Source of the DNA: Seiridium cupressi
Taxonomy: Eukaryota; Ascomycota; Sordariomycetes; Amphisphaeriales; Sporocadaceae
DNA: 64,000 nucleotides
Assembly: GCA_036674765.1 (NCBI GenBank)
Contig: JARVKI010000101.1
Coordinates: 1 to 64,000, forward strand
Reading direction: 5' to 3'
Of this stretch, positions 48,619-60,403 are shown one piece after another. A program made the position numbers and the translations under genes. The notes below the pieces were generated by a model. The model was not told the DNA's origin. It searched no databases and was given only the letters and a program-made list of their open reading frames with translations. The first letter of the stretch is position 1, and every line of letters starts with the position of its first letter.

Positions 48619-49671
48619 ATGAGCGAAGATACAACGGAGGCAAAGCCGACCGTACTTTTAGTCGAGTCTGACGTGCGTGGGGAGGATCCGCCAGATTGGC
48701 ATCGTGTCTTGTCCAAGTTTCATGTCATTCACTACGACTGTAAGGACGTGGACGAGTTCTGCGAGCGATTAGCACCTGGACAACCATACTCCACCATCAA
48801 CGCCATTTTACGCACGGGGTGGCTCAAAGCAGGGGCATTTGCCGAGCACCGACTCTTCGAGGGCAAGCCACTAGTATCATACCCGTCAACTCTCCGATTG
48901 ATTACCTGCAGTGGCCATGGCTATGATGCAGCAGATATTGATGCCCTGTCACGAAAGGGCATTGCGTATGCCAACACGCCCAATACCTGCACCGAAGCTG
49001 TGGCCAACACGGCCTTGCATCTCATTCTCAACACCTATCGGTACTTCACGCTGGCCGAGCACTATACCCGTACTTCTCAGTGGCCGTCAAGCCGGGAGAT
49101 TGGCAAAATGGCTGTCGAGCCTTGTGGTCAAGTACTGGGCATCGTTGGCCTCGGCGACATTGGTATGGCCATCGCCAAGAAGGCTGTGGGCGCCCTGGAC
49201 ATGAAGATTCACTATCACAACCGCACCCGTCGGCCGGATGCAGACGCCAAAGTGCCTGACGGAGCGGTGTATCACGAGACAGTGGAGTCTCTAATGAACG
49301 TTACAGATTGTCTGTGCTTAGCTTGCCCTCTCACACCCGAAACTAGGCACATGGTCTCTGCGTCCAGCCTAGGCCGGCTAGGGAGCAGGAAGATCAGGAT
49401 TGTCAACATTGCAAGGGGAGGGCTGATCGATGAGGATGCACTCTTAGAAGCGATGGATTTCGGCCGCGTGATTGGTGTCGGCTTAGACGTACACGCCAAT
49501 GAACCGGGTATCAACCCGAGACTACGCAATAACTACAGAACGACAGTCCTTCCTCACATAGGCGTAGCTTCACGGACAACGTGGGGCCAGTTTGACGAGG
49601 TCAATATCCGAAATTTGGATGAGTTCTTCTTTGGAAACAAAGAGAAAGTAACTATTGTGAATAGATTGTGA
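48619..49671 (+). CDS. D-isomer-specific 2-hydroxyacid dehydrogenase
   Basis: NAD(P)-dependent reductase of 2-keto acids to D-2-hydroxy acids (glyoxylate/hydroxypyruvate reductase-like), 350 aa from ATG 48619; ATG 48568 in the same frame would add 17 residues. Intronless. Family marks are TCSGHGYDAADIDALSRKGI near 96-115, the Rossmann loop GIVGLGDIG at 174-182, catalytic Arg266 in NIARGGLID, Glu295 in HANEPGINP and His313 in LPHIGVASRT. The loop after the second Rossmann strand (HNRTRRP) is Arg-rich, which favours NADPH. It lies convergent with the Zn2Cys6 gene (82 bases between stops) and divergent from the M20 gene. It could dispose of a keto acid made by transamination in this cluster. The true substrate is not readable. 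Confidence 0.93.
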   Translation: MSEDTTEAKPTVLLVESDVRGEDPPDWHRVLSKFHVIHYDCKDVDEFCERLAPGQPYSTINAILRTGWLKAGAFAEHRLFEGKPLVSYPSTLRLITCSGHGYDAADIDALSRKGIAYANTPNTCTEAVANTALHLILNTYRYFTLAEHYTRTSQWPSSREIGKMAVEPCGQVLGIVGLGDIGMAIAKKAVGALDMKIHYHNRTRRPDADAKVPDGAVYHETVESLMNVTDCLCLACPLTPETRHMVSASSLGRLGSRKIRIVNIARGGLIDEDALLEAMDFGRVIGVGLDVHANEPGINPRLRNNYRTTVLPHIGVASRTTWGQFDEVNIRNLDEFFFGNKEKVTIVNRL

Positions 49672-49753
49672 ATGGAGCTTGATTTTTAGACACCTTCTAG
49701 ATTAAAACGTGACTCAGAGATCAACTCGTACCACGGCATGGAAATGAGTTATT

Positions 49754-52269
49754 CTATGCCGTACGAAAAGCAGGCCCCAGGTCAGCAAAATTGTCGGTGT
49801 TATCCCAAGCTACTGACCAGGCTCCGTCCTCGCCGTCAAAAATGTGGAACACATCTGGGCTCCATGTCTGGTCATCGGAGCTGCTTAAGAAATCTTGGAT
49901 GAAAGGGTCATTTAACGGTGCTGTAGTCTGTAAAGTATGACTCCTCGCATCAGCTTCTGAAGGGAGGGTCATAACGCCGTGACCTTCACCTCCAGGGCTC
50001 ATGTGCGTGGAACTGTTACGAATTATGTTGGCTGCGAAAGTACCTGCCGGTGTAACATAACCTCTGCGGGGTCCAGAGAACTGGGGGGCGCTCGTCTTCA
50101 GCGTTTCGATATCCTTGCGTAGAACGACGAGTCGCTCGTACATCTCCTGCGCAGGGAGGTTTCCGTCTTCGACCATGCTTTGAAGCAGCTCCAACGACAC
50201 ACCGATCGCGTCTGCATCTGAATCGTTGGCTCTCAATGTATTGGAGATGAGAAGCATTACAGTAGATGAGAAAGCGTAGTGGGCATCAAAATAACCGAAT
50301 TTAGCAATTCGTCCGTCCGCCCATAGCTGAGCGAGTAAGTTTGCAGAGGCTCTGGCGGCGTATATGCAGGCCTCGCTCAAGGCAATGGTCATGACGGAGA
50401 GAGGTTTGTTTGGCTGGCTGGTCGTCTGAGCCGGGATAGGCTTGATGTGATAATTCAGCACATGGAGTAGAACAGGCCTAGTTGTGAGGATGATGCATTG
50501 GTTAAAATGAAGCCGCAGCGATGCAACAGAACGTGACCCGTAGGTTGGGAATTTGTCGTGGTCCAGTTTCAGGTTCGATGGAAGCTCCAAATCCCACTGT
50601 TTCAAGCTGTTCAGAATCTTGTGTACATTCGCGATGAAACTTTTCGCCCTTGCAACTCCAGATCCGTATATGAGGCTCATTATCGAACCCGTAATACGAG
50701 AAAGTTTGATGTTGGCCAGCAATTGTGCCGCATCCATGAAATCACTCAGCTCTTCTGCAGTGAGACCGTTAGATGATGGAAGGGGAGCATCAATGTCTTC
50801 ATCTCGAATCATCATGGGGTGGCCAAGCTTAGCGCTGCAGACTCTATCCAATGTGTACACCGTCCACCAGACGCGTCGGCGATTTTCAATCTCGGCTAGA
50901 CTGATGCCGGGCTCATAGGTGATGTTCCGATGTAACCCGATCGAGATACTGAGGCGCAGCGCAAGACCGGTGTAAGTGTAAGCGTTATTCTTCCGATTAA
51001 GCGCGTGTGAATAGAATGACTTTCAAGCCCAATCAGTTTTCCCGAACTACCCGTTTAATGTAAACACACATAATGATGGGGATTCTCACCAGTAGCAGTA
51101 GTGTTTCAATGTACTCGACGTCTGGCTCTTCGTAATGTTCTTCGAAATGCATCACAGCCTGGAGGAAGAAGGCGGTGCCAGGGACTGCTTTGCTACCACC
51201 CTCACCGGACTCGGAACCCTTCAGGTAGAGCTCGCCGAGAGCGAGGACAGCGAAGAGCCGACATAGAGATACGGAATCGGCGCGCGCCGGATCGTCGTAG
51301 ATCTGGTCCACTTTGGTGAAATACGACCTTTTCCGAAGGAGATGATAATCCTGCCCAACAAAACCTACGACGGTCTGCACGAGAAGACGAGCATACGCCC
51401 GACGGGGCAACTTATGGCGTACTTGGATGCTGCGCTGGAAGTCGGCATGCTTCAGCACGGGAATTACAGACCGAGAAAAAGTGTGATGATCGCCACGTAG
51501 GTGACAACCGAGTCGTGTCGCAAAAGCGGTGCATGCGGCACCACCAACATCTACATGGGAGTAGACTTAGTAAATACTCTAACCGACAGGTTCTTCTTTT
51601 TTTTTTTAGGGGGGGAGAGAGTTGAATCGCGTCCCCAAGAGTATTCGACCGCCAACGTAGTAATTGCACATCAAAAATCAACCTCAGAGAACAAGAAATG
51701 ACCCAAGAGGTACGTACATACTGGTCGCAAAGAGATGTTGTCGTTCCGGATCGATATCCGGTCCTCGAGCAACGGCTTGGCAGCATCCGCCGTAGCTCGA
51801 TCCTCGTCGCGATTGACATCATCGGTGGTCTCAGGTATTTCACTAGCTCCCGTATCATCACTCATCGGCTGGGCTTCTGTTCCCAAAGCTGCCGTATTAC
51901 CTTTCCTAAGCTCATCATTCTCTGCTCGGATTCGCTCGATATAGCTTCAACCAACAGGCATTAGCTTTTTATTGCAGGGTTTTCGACAACGGAAACACAA
52001 GTCATTCCATACCTTTCGGGCACTATGACCTTTCTGTCGCGGACCGGATAAGTGCAGCTGTCCGCATTGTTGGATCTTAAGCAGCTTCTGCACGGTGTCT
52101 CTCCTGTGCACTTGGTCTTCTGGGCATGACAACGACTGTCGAAGATCTTGGGTCAATGTCAAGTTGCTCAAACGGGCGCTATCACTGACTTGCAAGCTTT
52201 AAAGCTCCTCTTGACCCGCTTGGCTGGCGGCGGAGAATCCTCATTGGTATTGTAGATCGGTAAAGACAT
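49754..52269 (-). CDS. Zn2Cys6 transcription factor with fungal_trans domain
   Basis: A nuclear activator of 718 aa, rebuilt from five exons on the minus strand: 52269-52190, 52135-52013, 51944-51718, 51550-51090 and 51019-49754. Introns are 54, 68, 167 and 70 bases, and all phases close. The binuclear zinc cluster is KACNRCHAQKTKC..TPCRSC..ADSC, giving C26-x2-C29-x6-C36-x5-C42-x2-C45-x8-C54. A linker helix (SYIERIRAENDELRK) could dimerise. The middle-homology domain starts with YVGGAACTAFATRL and includes ALALRLSISIGLH-like and ENRRRVWWTVYTLDR motifs around 310-350. The 167-base intron contains a T-run next to a G-run. Its position between the dehydrogenase and the permease makes it the likely pathway-specific regulator. 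Confidence 0.93.
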
Positions 52270-52635
52270 CAATGTCAATGGTTGTATCCCGGACAGCCAC
52301 GCCTTACCACTCAAGTTATGTGTGTTCTTGCTCGGGGTTTAGCTCCAACGCCGGAGACATTAGAATTACGCGACGCACGCCAAAGTCTAGAGCGCAGTTA
52401 CGGGGATGAGAAATATGGATGTGTGGTGAGGGCGGAGTAACGTTTTGCCGCGCGCACATCAAGGTCCGACAGCAACCAGACTAACCTTAAGTATAACGGG
52501 TTTCGGTAATATCCCTATCAAAGGCGTTATCTCTACCTAAGTTAGGCTGATTACGGTACAGTACATGCATGGCTAGCGCTGATAAGCTTGACCCCATACT
52601 CCCCATAATTGTTGGCACCATCTTTCCCTGCGTGC
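52270..52635. other. Intergenic between regulator and permease
   Basis: 366 bases upstream of the Zn2Cys6 gene and downstream of the permease stop (both minus strand). Presumed regulator promoter; no clear element noticed. Confidence 0.4.
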
Positions 52636-54493
52636 TCACAACGAATACCTGAAATACACATCATTATCACCAAGTTCCGGCATGTGTGGTAACTGAGTGG
52701 CGTTTGTTTCTGCGTCCGCCAGCTGGGCTTCGCGTTTCTTGTTTACAATGTGCATTCCAATCATTAGTGCTGCAACAGCGCCTAGTGCTACCGCAGCAAG
52801 GCCCATGGCGATCGACAAGCCCGTAATATAACGGGGTGAGTCCTGTGTGGTGAATATCTGACCGACTGCTACGCCTGCAGTGTTGCCAAGTGTCAATGTA
52901 GCCCCGACCATTGTAGCGCGCTTGAAGTGGCGCGCCACGTTATCGCTGAGCCACATGATACTCATGCCAGTTGTAGGATAGATCCCCATCACAACGACTT
53001 GATTGGGTGTGCTCAGTTAGTTACGAGCTCAAATAGGAGGACCATCTTGCTGAACGCAGTCTTACCGAAGCAGGCGAAATATCGCACTTGGATACTCTCG
53101 ACGGAGATGAGTATGGCGTAACCGACAATCAGGCATAGCAGTGGCCCTCCAATCCAGAAGCCGCGATTTCTGAGCCTGTCCGACATGTATGCAGTGAACA
53201 TGAACGTGAGCAATCCCCAGAAATATACCGGCACAGTGAGGAGATTAGCCTGCACTGATGTGAAGCCGAGGCCTTTGATGATCGCAGGGAGAAAAGTAGT
53301 AAATCCATACAACGAGATATCGACCGCGAATTGGAAGATGAAGCTGCTACGTAGTCAGCGCCAGATTTTTGAAGCTTGTATTGGTTCTTGGGTAACCCAC
53401 TGGGCGTAGAACTTTGGGTCAACCAGAGCTGCAATCACTGCATGCCAACTGAATTCATCATCAATTCCCCAATGTGGGTCTTGCTCGTATCGCAACCTCA
53501 TCATTTCCTTCTCTCCGGGAGTCAAAAACCGTGCTGTCGTGGGAGATTCTGGAAACAAAAAGTAGAAGGCAGGGCAAATGAGAATCGTAAGGGCTCCCTC
53601 GATGATGAACAGTGCTCTCCAGGATCGGAAGTAGGATCCTGACTCTATCTGTGTCAAACCATAGGCAAAAAGCCCGCCAAACGCACTGGCAAGAGCACTG
53701 AAAGCGAATATAACGGAAGACCTGCCCTGATGTTAGTCGCAACGATCTATTTAGGGGCCCTTGTCAAGCCAACCTGCCTTTTACCCCGTTCCGAACGTTT
53801 ATAAACCATTCCCAAATATACGTTGATGCAAGGGATCAATCCGGCTTCGAAAAATCCGGTCAACAGTCGGCATGCGTACAAGCCTTGGTAGTTCTGCACG
53901 AAACCTGTAGCAAGACAAACAACTCCCCTGTGATACCACAAAAGTCAATACTGAAGTAGCAAAGGAGGGGTAGGACTGGTTTCTTTTCGTTGACCAAGCG
54001 GGATTCTTACCAGGCAAAGCAACACAGCGTCAAGAGATACTTTGGCCCAATGACCTTCAATAAGACTGCGACTGGGCCTTCAAAAGGTACATAGGTGGCG
54101 TATAGCAGAGTGACGGCAGTACCGTATTGATTACCGACGAGACCGATATCTGCACCAAGTCCCGCGGTTTGGGCATTTCCGATATTACTTCTAAGACATT
54201 ATAAGCTTTTGCGCCTTGATCAATAGGGGTGAATCCTCAATGCGTGCCTGTCAAGATTTGCAAGCATATAGAGGAGACCGAGCAACCCAACCGCATATAT
54301 CTGTTTCGACCAAGGATTAGAAGCCGAAACCAAACAGCGCCTATCAGGAAAAAGGCAACAATCTTACGTCAAATTTTTGCATCATCTTCGCCTCCTTCAC
54401 AGGATCAATATATGTGACCATTCCGCCAACACTACCCTCACTTGTGCTGGTCGGCGCAGCTGCGATTGTCTTGGTATCCTTCATAATCTCCAT
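52636..54493 (-). CDS. Dal5-type MFS permease (anion:cation symporter family)
   Basis: Plasma-membrane importer of the ACS branch (allantoate, nicotinate, pantothenate and similar anions), 489 aa. Seven exons on the minus strand: 54493-54368, 54300-54248, 54190-54011, 53927-53778, 53721-53401, 53343-53066 and 52997-52636; with these borders every phase closes. Marks are ANLDR/SNIGNAQTAGLGADIGL after TM1, CRLLTGFFEAGLIPCINVYLG in TM4-5, SWRALFIIEGALTI in TM6, FPESP in the central loop and FAVDISLYGFTTFLPAI after it. The C-terminus NDVYFRYSL is typical of the branch. Two introns appear to use GC donors (54247 and 53777). It is divergent from the oxoprolinase, so a cyclic amide or acylated amino acid is a plausible cargo. 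Confidence 0.9.
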
Positions 54494-55057
54494 TGCGTGG
54501 AACAATTGGGTCGGATGTGCACTCCTAATAATCGTAATGAGGTTCTAAGACACTATAGTCGATTTCATTCCGGATTACGCATTGGGCTCTATTATGATAC
54601 TTTACATGTTCAGATATGACTATCATCGCAATTGATCAATCCCCGTTGGACCCCTTTCGGCCTCAAAGATCCAGTTGCCGATCTGGCGTATCGCAGCAGC
54701 AGATAAGCTCCCCACAGCTGCGGAGACTTGACTTAGGCCCATGCATAATATGGATCTGTACGTGACTATCCCTTATCTTGTATTTCCGGCTGGATTCGAG
54801 CAAGCCGATCGGTAAAGCCACTGCTTCTTATCAGTATAGTATCCGTTGTGGTATCATCCAGTGACTGTCGCTCAGACCTAGAGAACTCAGACTTGGTCAA
54901 TGCGTTGTCGGTAACTTGAGCGTGATCCCGCGTCTGGTGCTATAACGATGTGAAGTAAGAGGATTCATGTAGACACTCAAAGACAGAGATTGTCATATGG
55001 ATCAATGCCACTCGCCTTTGTTCGTTTGCATCCTATCTACCAGTTTCGTTGACGGCC
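54494..55057. promoter_or_regulatory. Divergent promoter, permease / 5-oxoprolinase, GATA motifs
   Basis: 564 bases between divergent starts. Four HGATAR motifs (the AreA/Nit2 nitrogen-activator core) are present: AGATAA at 54701-54706, TTATCT (reverse AGATAA) at 54773-54778, TTATCA (reverse TGATAA) at 54828-54833 and CTATCT (reverse AGATAG) at 55033-55038. Chance alone would give one or two. The arrangement is consistent with nitrogen-limited expression but does not prove it. Confidence 0.45.
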
Positions 55058-58000
55058 ATGCCCACAGTGCTCGACGAAGGCGTCAGGGTCGCGATCGACC
55101 GGGGTGGGACGTTCTGCGACTTGTAAGGTGCCTATGCTTTGGCGTACTCCAGTGGTGTATCAGGTACTAATAACAAATTCATCTAGCTGGGCTCACATCC
55201 CTGGTCAAGATGATGACCTCGTTTTTAAGCTGTTGTCCGTCTGTCCGGATGAGTACCCAGACGCACCAACGGAGGGGATTCGCCTCATTCTAGAGAAAGC
55301 AACCGGCAAAAGCATACCCAAAGGCTCGCTTCTGGATCTTACTCCCGTAGAAAGCATCCGGATGGGAACTACAGTTGCCACCAACGCCTTATTGGAACGA
55401 AAGGGCGAAAAAACGGCCTTGCTCATAACCAAGGGCTTTCGAGACCTTTTAATTATTGGCAACCAGGCTCGACCGAAGATTTTCGATCTAGCCGTCAGGA
55501 AACTCGCCAGTCTATACGAAAGAACAGTCGAGGTCGACGAGCGGGTTACTGCGGAGGGATTTTCCGAAGACCCTGAGCCTCTACCAATAGATGTGGAAAG
55601 TGATCCGGCTTTGGTCACAGGCCTGTCGGGGGAACCACTTCGCATTTTAAGGCGGCCAGATCTATCTGCAGTCAAATCGAGTCTTGAAGAAATATGGGCC
55701 GAGGGATACCGCAGTATTGCGGTGGCTTTGATGCACTCGTATAACTTCACAAGCCACGAGCTTCAAATCGGAGATTTGGCCCGGGAGATGGGCTTCAAAG
55801 TATCGCTCTCCTCTCAACTACAGAGCATGATCAAACTGGTCACACGTGCGCAGTCCGCCGTGGCTGATGCATACCTATCGCCCACAATCACAAGTTACCT
55901 TGATCAGTTCCGCCGCGGCTTTCAAGGCCAGCTGGAGGATGAGCAATCCAACAAGCTATTTTTATCTCAGTCGCACGGAGGCCTTGTCAAACATACCGAG
56001 TTCAGTGGGCTGCGCGCCATCCTGTCTGGGCCTGCTGGCGGGGTTGTGGGGTATTCAAGAACTTGTTATGATCCAAAAGAGGGCACTGCAGTCCTCGGCT
56101 TCGATATGGGGGGCACCAGCACTGATGTCTCGCGGTATGGTGGTACGTTGGAGCATGTATTTGAAAGCACCACCGCCGAGGTATTTATTCAAAGTCCACA
56201 GCTTGACGTGAACACAGTAGCCGCTGGTGGCGGCTCCATCCTTCATTGGAGCAACGGTCTCTTCCAAGTTGGTCCCGAGTCGGCAGGAGCCAATCCAGGC
56301 CCTGTCTGCTATGGCAACGGCGGACCTCTCACCATCACGGATGCCAACTGCCTCCTAGGTCGTGTCCTTCCAGACTATTTCCCCCGCAAACTTCATCCTG
56401 ATCGAGTTTTCGAGGAGTTCAGGAAGCTTACGGACCTCGTAAACAAAGAGAAGTACGGTGCAGACCGCCTCACTCCGGAACAGGTCGCCATGGGCTTCAT
56501 CGACGTGGCCAACGCAACAATGGCGCGACCCATCCGTAGCCTGAGCGAAGGGAAGGGTTTTGAGACAGCTTCACATAATCTTGCTTGTTTTGGTGGTGCT
56601 GGAGGGCAACACGCTGTTGCAATCGCACGAGATCTTGGCATCCGGCGCGTGCTAATCCACCGACTTTCGAGCATTCTATCTGCTTTTGGTATGGCCTTGG
56701 CCGATATAGTAGTTGAGAAGCAGGATCCGGAAGCATTGGTTTATGGACCTGAGGCAAACCAACGAATCTCAACGCGTTTCCATGCTCTGAAAGAAAAGGC
56801 CACGTCCGAACTGGAGGCCCAGGGTATCCCCCAGCATCGCATTCACCATGAACCTTTTCTCAATATGAGATATAAAGGCAGTGACACTGCTTTGATGATT
56901 GGGAGGCCTGAAGACGGCAACTTCGAAATGGCCTTCATTGATCGGCATCAACGCGAGTTCGGATTTGTTCAACACAGGGAAATCCTAGTCGACGACGTGC
57001 GTGTAAGAAGTATTGGAAAGGCGATGGACATTCCAATACGAAACCCATACGAGAAACAGGATCAATGGGGGTCGTTCCCGTATCTGGATCCATCCATGGC
57101 TTTTTCCTCGCGTAAAGTCTACTTTGGAACTACTGGATGGATAGATGCAGCCGTTTTTCACATCGAGAACCTACCCAAATATTCAAAGATCAGGGGACCA
57201 GCGGTAGCCATTGACGCCACCCAGACAATTCTCATTGAAGATGATAGTGAGGCTCTCGTTCTCGAAGAGCATCTCATCATTGACCTGGTGTCGACCAAGA
57301 AACGAGATGTGGGCATTCATCATATCGATCCCATCCAGCTATCCGTGTTTGGACATCGCTTCATGTCAGTGGCAGAGCAGGTATGTTGAACAATGTGAAC
57401 GCCATTCACTTATAAGAACTCCGGCTAAAGGATCACAGATGGGCAGAACGCTGCAAAAAACTTCGATATCCACAAACATCAAAGAGCGACTGGACTTTTC
57501 ATGCGCCGTCTTCTCTGCTTCTGGAGGGCTTGTCGCAAACGCCCCACATATTCCAGGCCACCTCGGGTCTATGAGCACAGCAATTCGATATCAGGCAAAC
57601 AAGTATGCACCCAATGGACTAAAGCCCGGCGATGTGATTCTTTCCAATCATCCTTGCTCTGGTGGCACCCACTTGCCAGATCTGACGGTCACGACACCGG
57701 TCTTCGATGACGACGAAAACCCCACAGAGATTCTTTTCTTCGTAGCTAATAGAGGTAAAGGCCTTCTTTCACCGTACCAGGATCAAATTTACTAAACTTG
57801 AGGTCTTCAGGCCATCACGCAGATATTGGTGGCATCCTGGCAGGTTCGATGCCACCCAATTCTACAGAGCTTTGGCAAGAAGGAGCCGCGATTGAGTCCT
57901 TCAAGCTGGTTAAGGAGGGCAGATTTGACGAAGAAGGGCTGATTGAAGAGCTCTACGTCAAGCCTGGACAGTATCCAGGCTGTAGTGGTACTAGGACATT

Positions 58001-59253
58001 GAAAGATAACATTGCCGATCTGAAAGCGGCAGTCGCTGCGAACAAGCGCGGTATAACCCTGATTCAGGCCTTGGTGCGCGAGTATACCTGGCCAGTTGTT
58101 CGTTTCTATATGGAAGCAATTCAGAAGAATGCTGAGGATAGCGTGCGTCAACTGCTCAAGGATTTCAGTAAGCGCTTCTGCGGTCGACCGCTGCAAGCCG
58201 TCGACTACATGGATGACGGCACCCCACTAGCATTGGCAATCACCATCAACGGGGACGATGGTTCAGCCAAGTTTGACTTCACGGGTACTGGTCCAGAGGC
58301 TTTCAATAACCTGGTATTTCTTCCCAAATTACCCCCGCGAATGTGGCACACTACTAACAAGAAAGCAGAACACGCCGTCAGCTGTCATGTACTCCGGTAT
58401 TATTTATTGCCTTAGGTGCATGATTTCGACCGAGATTCCGTTGAATCAAGGTTGCTTAGCACCAGTGGAGGTATACGTTCCTCCAAACACCTTGCTGTCA
58501 CCAAGTCTCCAGGCGGCCACCGTGGGATCCAATGTCGAGACATCACAGCGCATTGTTGACCTCATCTTCAAGGCATTTAGGGCATGTGGTGCTAGTCAAG
58601 GAACTTGCAACAACCTTACCTTTGGCTATGGAGGCACAGATGCACAAGGGCACACAACAAAAGGTTTTGGCTTCTACGAAACCATCGCTGGTGGAGCTGG
58701 AGCCGGTCCAACCTGGGATGGCCAGTCTGGTGTTCACACCAACATCACCAATACGCGCATCACCGACCCAGAGACCATTGAGAAGCGCTACCCGGTCATT
58801 CTGCGTGAGTTTTCCATCAGAAAAGGAAGTGGTGGTGCTGGCTTCCGACGAGGTGGAGATGGCTGTGTTAGACACATCGAGCTTCGTCGCCCGATGCAGG
58901 TGAGCATTTTATCAGAGCGCAGAGTAATACCTCCTTACGGAATGGCTGGGGGAAGCGAAGGTAAGAGGGGGCTCAATCTCTGGATACGAAAGGATCCCGT
59001 GACAAGTGCCACACGTACCATCAGCCTCGGAGGAAGAGCAACAACACGCATGGAGGCTGGCGATGCCGTCATCATCAGAAGTCCCGGCGGCGGGGGATAC
59101 GGGCCTGATCCTGACGCTATCCAAGCGTTTGTCCCACCCGAGGAGCTGGACATAATGCGTGCAAGCAAGAACCAAATCATCAGAAACGGAATCGCACCCG
59201 CTCGCGCCAGCGGAAGCGTGAATGAAAGAGAAGCGATTGGAGCATCAACTTAA
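55058..59253 (+). CDS. 5-oxoprolinase (HyuA-HyuB fusion)
   Basis: ATP-dependent ring opening of 5-oxo-L-proline to glutamate, or of a related lactam or hydantoin; cytosolic, 1320 aa, normal length for the eukaryotic fusion. Exons are 55058-55122, 55187-57380, 57439-57754, 57811-58313 and 58369-59253, with introns of 55-64 bases and all phases closing. HyuA half: the N-terminal ATPase motif [60 protein letters not shown] and [11 protein letters not shown]. The HyuB half begins at [21 protein letters not shown] near 754 and includes [40 protein letters not shown] and [11 protein letters not shown]. It has no stops or frameshifts. Specificity between oxoproline and hydantoins cannot be decided by reading. 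Confidence 0.95.
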
Positions 59254-59572
59254 AAGGGCACGGGGAGCGGAGATGACCCAATCAATGGAAACAATCCGAT
59301 CGGCTTCGTTATAAAATGCCGAAACTAGAATAGAACGTCCTGGATCAGTATAAATTGAAACCGTGGATAACACCACTTACACTAGGGTCATTGTTCACAC
59401 CGTCCATCCTGTACTGCTCGTAAACGGCCCACAGATTCTTGTCCATCATGAGTACATGGTAGTTAAGCCGAGTCCGAGTCAATCTTTAGTGGCCTTTAGG
59501 CAGTCCCCTATGACGAAGCATATTTTTTTTAGCGTGCAATTCGCCGCTGGTCCATCATCAGAAATAATTATC

Positions 59573-60403
59573 CTCGGTTTTGGCGTTTGTCAACACAACA
59601 ATGAAGAGCCCTGGCTCTTACCTTCGATGAAAAAAGTGCCAATCACAAGCAAATCTCCGGTCTCCGGTCATATTTCTCACATTATAGGCCTCATCTTTAT
59701 CATGTGTCGACCATGACCATTTGAATCAGGACAAATTCCAGCCATTCATTGAAGCCTCCCGCCACTTCCTGTTCGGAGACTGTCTCAAAAAGATACATGA
59801 AGAGCTCAAAACTGTCCAAACTATCTCAGGAACTGGGGCTTACCATATTGGCAGCGTGTTCCTCAACAGTACCGTCAATCCGAAGAATGTGTGGATCTCG
59901 AACCCATCATGGATCAACCATGGACTTATCTGGGAGCGCGGGGCACCTGGAGTGCAGCGCAAATTCTACCCGTAATATCTCGTCAAGACGAAGTTTTGGA
60001 TTTAACAGGAATGGCCAATTGCCCCCGCAACAATTCTGAGCCGGGAATTGTCATCATCCTCCAAGCATGCGCCCACAACCCAAAAGGCGTGGATCCTAGC
60101 ATGGATCAGTGGTAGGCCATTTCAGGGGTATGTGAGGAAATGCGACTTGTTCCATTCTTCGATTTTACGTAGTGTGTTCTCCTACTTTCTTCATCTCGCC
60201 ATACCGTGGATACTGACATCATCAAACCACTGTCAGGGTTTCGCATCAGGTGACAATAAGGATGTATGGGCACTACGCAAGCAGTGGCTAGCACTAGAGG
60301 ACAATAGAACCACGAGTAGTCGCATCAAGGGCATTTGGCAGGCACTATACGAAGAACTACAGAAACTTCATGTCTCAGGTACCCTAAAGCACATCATACC
60401 TAA
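59573..60403 (+). pseudogene. Aspartate aminotransferase relic, PLP-lysine core deleted
   Basis: Fold-type I aspartate aminotransferase in broken pieces: LGFGVCQHNNEEPWLLPSMKK (eroded start), TVQTISGTGAYHIGSVFL, NVWISNPSWINHGLIWE, IVIILQACAHNPKGVDPSMDQW, CEEMRLVPFFDF, an intron-like gap, then GFASGDNKDVWALRK. The next residues jump to a near-C-terminal part (IKGIWQALYEELQKLHVSGTLKHI). The stretch that should hold the PLP-binding lysine (S-F-A-K-N) and about 100 residues is absent. Stops stand at 59973-59975 (TAA) and 60113-60115 (TAG), and a frame change is needed between them. It lies just downstream of the oxoprolinase. It may once have transaminated the glutamate-type product. Confidence 0.75.
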
